This document shows, one piece after another, positions 60,401 through 64,000 of a DNA stretch of 64,000 bases. The notes beneath the pieces were generated by a model that made no database searches, was not told the DNA's origin, and was given only the letters and a program-made list of their open reading frames with translations. The translations under genes were made by a program, and so were the position numbers. The stretch is from Phlebotomus papatasi (Eukaryota > Arthropoda > Insecta > Diptera > Psychodidae): positions 105,309,417 through 105,373,416 of the forward strand of contig NC_077222.1 of assembly GCF_024763615.1 (NCBI RefSeq), given 5' to 3'. Position 1 is the first letter of the stretch, and each line of letters opens with the position of its first letter.

Positions 60401-63400
60401 TTGACAGGTTCCGTCAACCATTCTATATCCATCATTACAGAAGCAATCCTTGTAGCATTCTTGAGTAGAACAGTCTGACGGTACTTCGCATTCGTATTCG
60501 CATGGCTTTCCGAATTTGTATTGAGAATTATCTGGACATGGACAACTTGTCTGGTTGACACACTCTTCTAAATCAGGATCCCACTTGAAACCATCATTAC
60601 AGAAGCAACCGTAATATGTTGCATCATTCTCACATTCTGTAGTTGGTGCACAACTATCAAGGCAGGGGTTGAGTGGTTGGTAACTCTGATTAGGAACAGT
60701 GCAGGTACAACTCTCTAGCTCTTGGCAGTTTCCATCAACCATCCTAAAGCCATCCTTGCAGTAGCAATCCTTGGAGCATGCTTCATTAGTACAATCTGAC
60801 GGTACTTCACATTCATATTCACAGGGCTTTCCTAATTTATATTCTGTATTTTTCGGACATGGGCAATAACTCTGGTTGAAACATTTTTTTTTGACAGGAT
60901 CCCATTTGTAACCCCAATCGCAGAAGCAACCATAGTATGTTGGTTCATTATCACACGCCGAGGTCGGTTCACAACTGTCGAGGCAGGGATTTGCTACCTG
61001 GTAACTTTGATTAGGAATCGGACACGTACAACTAGTTAGTTCTTGGCAGGTTCCATCAACGAGTCTAAATCCATCTTTGCAGAAGCAATCTTTGTAGCAT
61101 TCTTCTGTAGAACAGGTTGATGATGGGTCACATGAATAGTCGCAAGGCTTTCCGAATTTATATTCGGCATTAGCCGGGCATGGACAAGTAGACTGTTCAA
61201 CACACTCTTCTAAATCAGGGTCCCACTTGAAACCATCGTTACAGAAGCAACCGTAATAAGTCGGTTCATTCTCACATTCTGTAGTTGGTGCACAACTATC
61301 AAGGCAAGGATTCAGCACTTGGTAACTCTGATTAGGAACAGTGCAGGTACAACTCTCTAGCTCTTGGCAGGTTCCATCAACCATCCTAAAACCATCCTTG
61401 CAGTAGCAATCCTTGGAGCATGCTTCATTAGTACAATCTGATGGTACTTCACATTCATATTCACAAGGCTTTCCTAATTTATATTCTGTATTTCTCGGAC
61501 ATGGACAATAACTCTGGTTGAAACATTTTTCTTTGACCGGATCCCATTTGTAACCCCAATCGCAGAAGCAACCATAGTATGTTGGTTCATTATCACACGC
61601 CGAGGTCGGTTCACAACTGTCGAGGCAGGGATTTGCTACCTGGTAACTTTGATTAGGAATCGGACACGTACAACTAGTTAGTTCTTGGCAGGTTCCATCA
61701 ACGAGTCTAAATCCATCTTTGCAGAAGCAATCCTTGTAGCATTCTTCTGTAGAACAGGTTGATGATGGGTCACATGAATAGTCGCAAGGCTTTCCGAATT
61801 TATATTCGGCATTAGCCGGGCATGGACAAGTAGACTGTTCAACACACTCTTCTAAATCAGGGTCCCACTTGAAACCATCGTTACAGAAGCAACCGTAATA
61901 AGTCGGTTCATTCTCACATTCTGTAGTTGGTGCACAACTATCAAGGCAAGGATTCAGCACTTGGTAACTCTGATTAGGAACAGTGCAGGTACAACTCTCT
62001 AGCTCTTGGCAGGTTCCATCAACCATCCTAAAACCATCCTTGCAGTAGCAATCCTTGGAGCATGCTTCATTAGTACAATCTGATGGTACTTCACATTCAT
62101 ATTCACAAGGCTTTCCTAATTTATATTCTGTATTTCTCGGACATGGACAATAACTCTGGTTGAAACATTTTCCTTTGACTGGATCCCATTTGTAACCCCA
62201 ATCGCAGAAGCAACCATAGTATGTTGGTTCATTATCACACGCCGAGGTCGGTGCACAACTGTCGAGGCAGGGATTTGCTACCTGGTAACTTTGATTAGGA
62301 ATCGGACACGTACAACTAGTTAGTTCTTGGCAGGTTCCATCAACGAGTCTATATCCATCTTTGCAGAAGCAATCCTTGTAGCATTCTTCTGTCGAACAGG
62401 TTGATGATGGGTCACATGAATAGTCGCAAGGCTTTCCGAATTTATATTCGGCATTAGCCGGGCACGGACATAATGTTTGATTGAAACATTCCTGACTGAC
62501 TGGATCCCACTTAAAACCATCGTCACAAAAACAACCGTACTCGTTTGGTACATTTTCACATGCTGTGGTTGGTTGGCAACTGTCAAGACATGGGTTTAAC
62601 ACTTGGTATCGTTGATTTGGTATAGGGCATGCACAATTCGTCATTTTTTGGCAGAAACCATTTATTCTTTTGTAACCTTCTTCGCAAAAGCATCCTTTGT
62701 AACATGCTGTGTCCCGACATTCTTCTGAACTACTATTGCAATCCTCTTCACATTTATTTCCGTAGACATATTCTTCATTCCTTGGGCAAGGACAATTGGT
62801 ATCAGGAACACAAACTCCTGCTACTCTTTTGTAACCATTGATGCAGAAACAACCTTGTTCGCAAGCGCTGTTGTTGCAGGATCCCTCCGAAGCGTTGCAA
62901 TCTTCATTGCATCGTTTACCGCAATGGGTGTATTCCTCATTTGGTGGGCACTTCTTAGCACATTTATCTTGCGGAAGACATATTCCGTTGATCCTTACGT
63001 ATCCTTCTTGACAGAAGCATCCTGCTTCGCACTGTTCATACTTGCATTCCTTTTTGTCTACATAACACTTCTCCTTGCATCGATATCCACATTCGCGGTA
63101 TTCTTCATGACTTCCACATTGAGGTTCCTTGGGGCACTCACTCTTCCGGACACAGAGTCCAGTTGTGGGATGTCTAACATAGCCTTTACGACAGTAGCAA
63201 CCTGTTGGACAATTATTAGGGTATTTCCGACTTTCACAATCACGGTCCACGCCATCGCAAGTCTCCTGACACTCCGGCGCCTGACCGCAACCTAACCAAA
63301 CCTCGTTTTTGGGACAATAGGGATCTGAAAGTGTAAAATTTAAGATAAATATTTTGAAGCTCTAATTGATAAAAATTATAGAATTACTTGGGCAATTCTT

Positions 63401-63810
63401 TTGTGGAACACATGCTCCTCCTGCACCGTCCCTGGCGTATCCTGGTTTGCAGAAGCATCCACTTGTGCATTTCACATGCGATCTGGGACACTCTTTACCC
63501 AAATTGGAACATTCAACTTGGCAAGCAGGTCCACATTGGAGAAATTCTTCGTTTCTTCCACATGATTTCACCGTTTCCTCGGTTGTTGTAACAGGTTGTT
63601 GTGGAACATATTCAATTGTTGGGCAATTTTTGACGCGGACGCACTGATTGGTATCCGGATGACGAGCATAACCATGTTTGCAATAGCAACCTTGAGGACA
63701 GAGTGCAGATGTCGGTTTTTCGCAGGCCCTTCCGTAATTTTCACATGTTGTTTGGCATAGTGGGGCTTCGCCACAGAAGAGGTACTCTTCGTGCTTTGGA
63801 CAAGATGGCC
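54491..63810 (-). CDS. Gene D: secreted TIL-repeat protein, 5' exons outside the window (about 56 TIL domains visible)
   Basis: There are two exons, 63388-63810 (423 nt, two TIL domains with a VTTTEETV linker) and 54491-63324 (8834 nt), split by a 63-nt phase-1 GT-AG intron. The first acceptor (TTAG|GG at 63810) is phase 1, so upstream exons, probably a signal peptide plus one TIL as in B and C, lie beyond position 64000. The large exon has four diverse TILs, 23 TIL pairs (46 domains) and four final TILs with a basic tail. The 423-nt exon, the first domains and the C-terminus are almost identical to gene C, so D and C are recent tandem duplicates with different array contents. At least 3084 aa are encoded here. 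The function is unknown; extracellular structural or inhibitor protein inferred as for B and C. Partial at the 5' end. Confidence 0.85.
55217..62629 (-). repeat. Gene D tandem array: 23 TIL-pair units (13 of 107 aa, 10 of 108 aa)
   Basis: The array is 7413 bp, which equals 13 x 321 plus 10 x 324. The N-terminal units 1-6 form a two-unit (642-bp) higher-order repeat. Units 7-11 are the FNQTSC type shared with genes B and C. Units 12-21 carry one extra residue near their end (QNMTT/QDMTT). Units 22-23 return to the common type. Confidence 0.9.
55560..58790 (-). repeat. Gene D-specific 324-bp subfamily with a 648-bp period
   Basis: These ten units of 108 aa use CPIENQRYQ, GLKWDSVNE and QNMTT, unlike any unit in gene B or C. 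Variants such as TTSC/TTAC alternate, and the CASTTEC variant (near 57742 and 58390) recurs at 648 bp, showing amplification as two-unit blocks. The NMT sequon and, in many copies, NAS add N-glycosylation sites. Confidence 0.8.
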
Positions 63811-64000
63811 CTAAGGATTTGAAGTGATTATTATTTCTATTTATTTGATATTGTCTGTTTTTTTTTTTGGGTAATTTGTTTTTATATGATCCAATTTATT
63901 CTGAAAAACCAAAAAGGAATTGTTTGTTATTTTAGTTTTTGAGACATTTTGGAACTGGAATTATCCTACACATGATCTGAAGGCTACATATTGATTTTTC
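63811..64000. other. Start of the next gene D intron (window edge)
   Basis: This AT-rich, non-coding stretch lies just upstream of the acceptor at 63811-63812. The missing gene D 5' exons are expected beyond the window. Confidence 0.6.

Noticed and set aside
2190..63810. EGF-like or Notch-type repeats
   Set aside because: Cysteine spacing is C..CxC..C(x~10-12)C(x4-5)C with a GYxRxxGxC motif, which is TIL; the six-Cys EGF pattern is absent.

Overview
The window is eukaryotic and most likely from an insect, perhaps a dipteran; the species cannot be fixed from sequence alone. It is AT-rich and has short (60-111 nt) GT-AG introns. It has arthropod-type core promoters (TATA box about 30 nt upstream of a TCAGTY initiator), AATAAA poly(A) signals, tRNA-derived SINEs, and small inverted-repeat DNA transposons (MITEs).

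Four large genes lie head-to-tail, all on the minus strand. In transcription order they are D (54491-63810, 5' end outside the window), C (40159-47041 plus 5' exons at 52659-53060), B (8917-24461 plus 5' exons at 34438-34867) and A (2190-8387). Each encodes a secreted protein made almost entirely of tandem trypsin-inhibitor-like (TIL, Pfam PF01826 type) cysteine-rich domains. My hand counts are about 35 domains in A (2023 aa), 96 in B (5266 aa), 42 in C (2382 aa) and 56 in the visible part of D. I see no VWD, EGF, mucin or membrane domain. Every intron is phase 1. The main exons are huge: 5.7, 15.0, 6.4 and 8.8 kb.

B, C and D contain arrays of a two-domain repeat of 107 aa (321 bp), with 34, 9 and 23 copies; ten of the copies in D are 108 aa (324 bp). 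Each repeat pairs a TIL domain lacking C2 (9 Cys) with one lacking C2 and C6 (8 Cys). This removes the canonical C2-C6 disulfide and leaves an odd number of cysteines (17) per unit, with two recurrent N-glycosylation sequons. Many units are nearly identical in nucleotide sequence, within and between genes, and higher-order periods of 642, 648, 1605 and 3210 bp are visible. This points to concerted evolution by unequal crossing-over and gene conversion.

B and C have matching promoters: TATA at -30, a TCAGTY initiator, a 32-nt 5' UTR, and a shared upstream block at about -160 to -204. The non-coding stretches (the 10-kb and 5.6-kb putative first introns and the 5.3-kb B-C spacer) hold several MITEs, including a hAT-type element with an 8-bp target-site duplication, two SINE insertions and nested TA-flanked elements. 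No other protein gene was supported. My reading, as inference, is a locus for giant cysteine-crosslinked secreted structural or protease-resistant proteins built from an inhibitor fold. The N-terminal 10-Cys domains may still inhibit proteases; the array domains probably do not.
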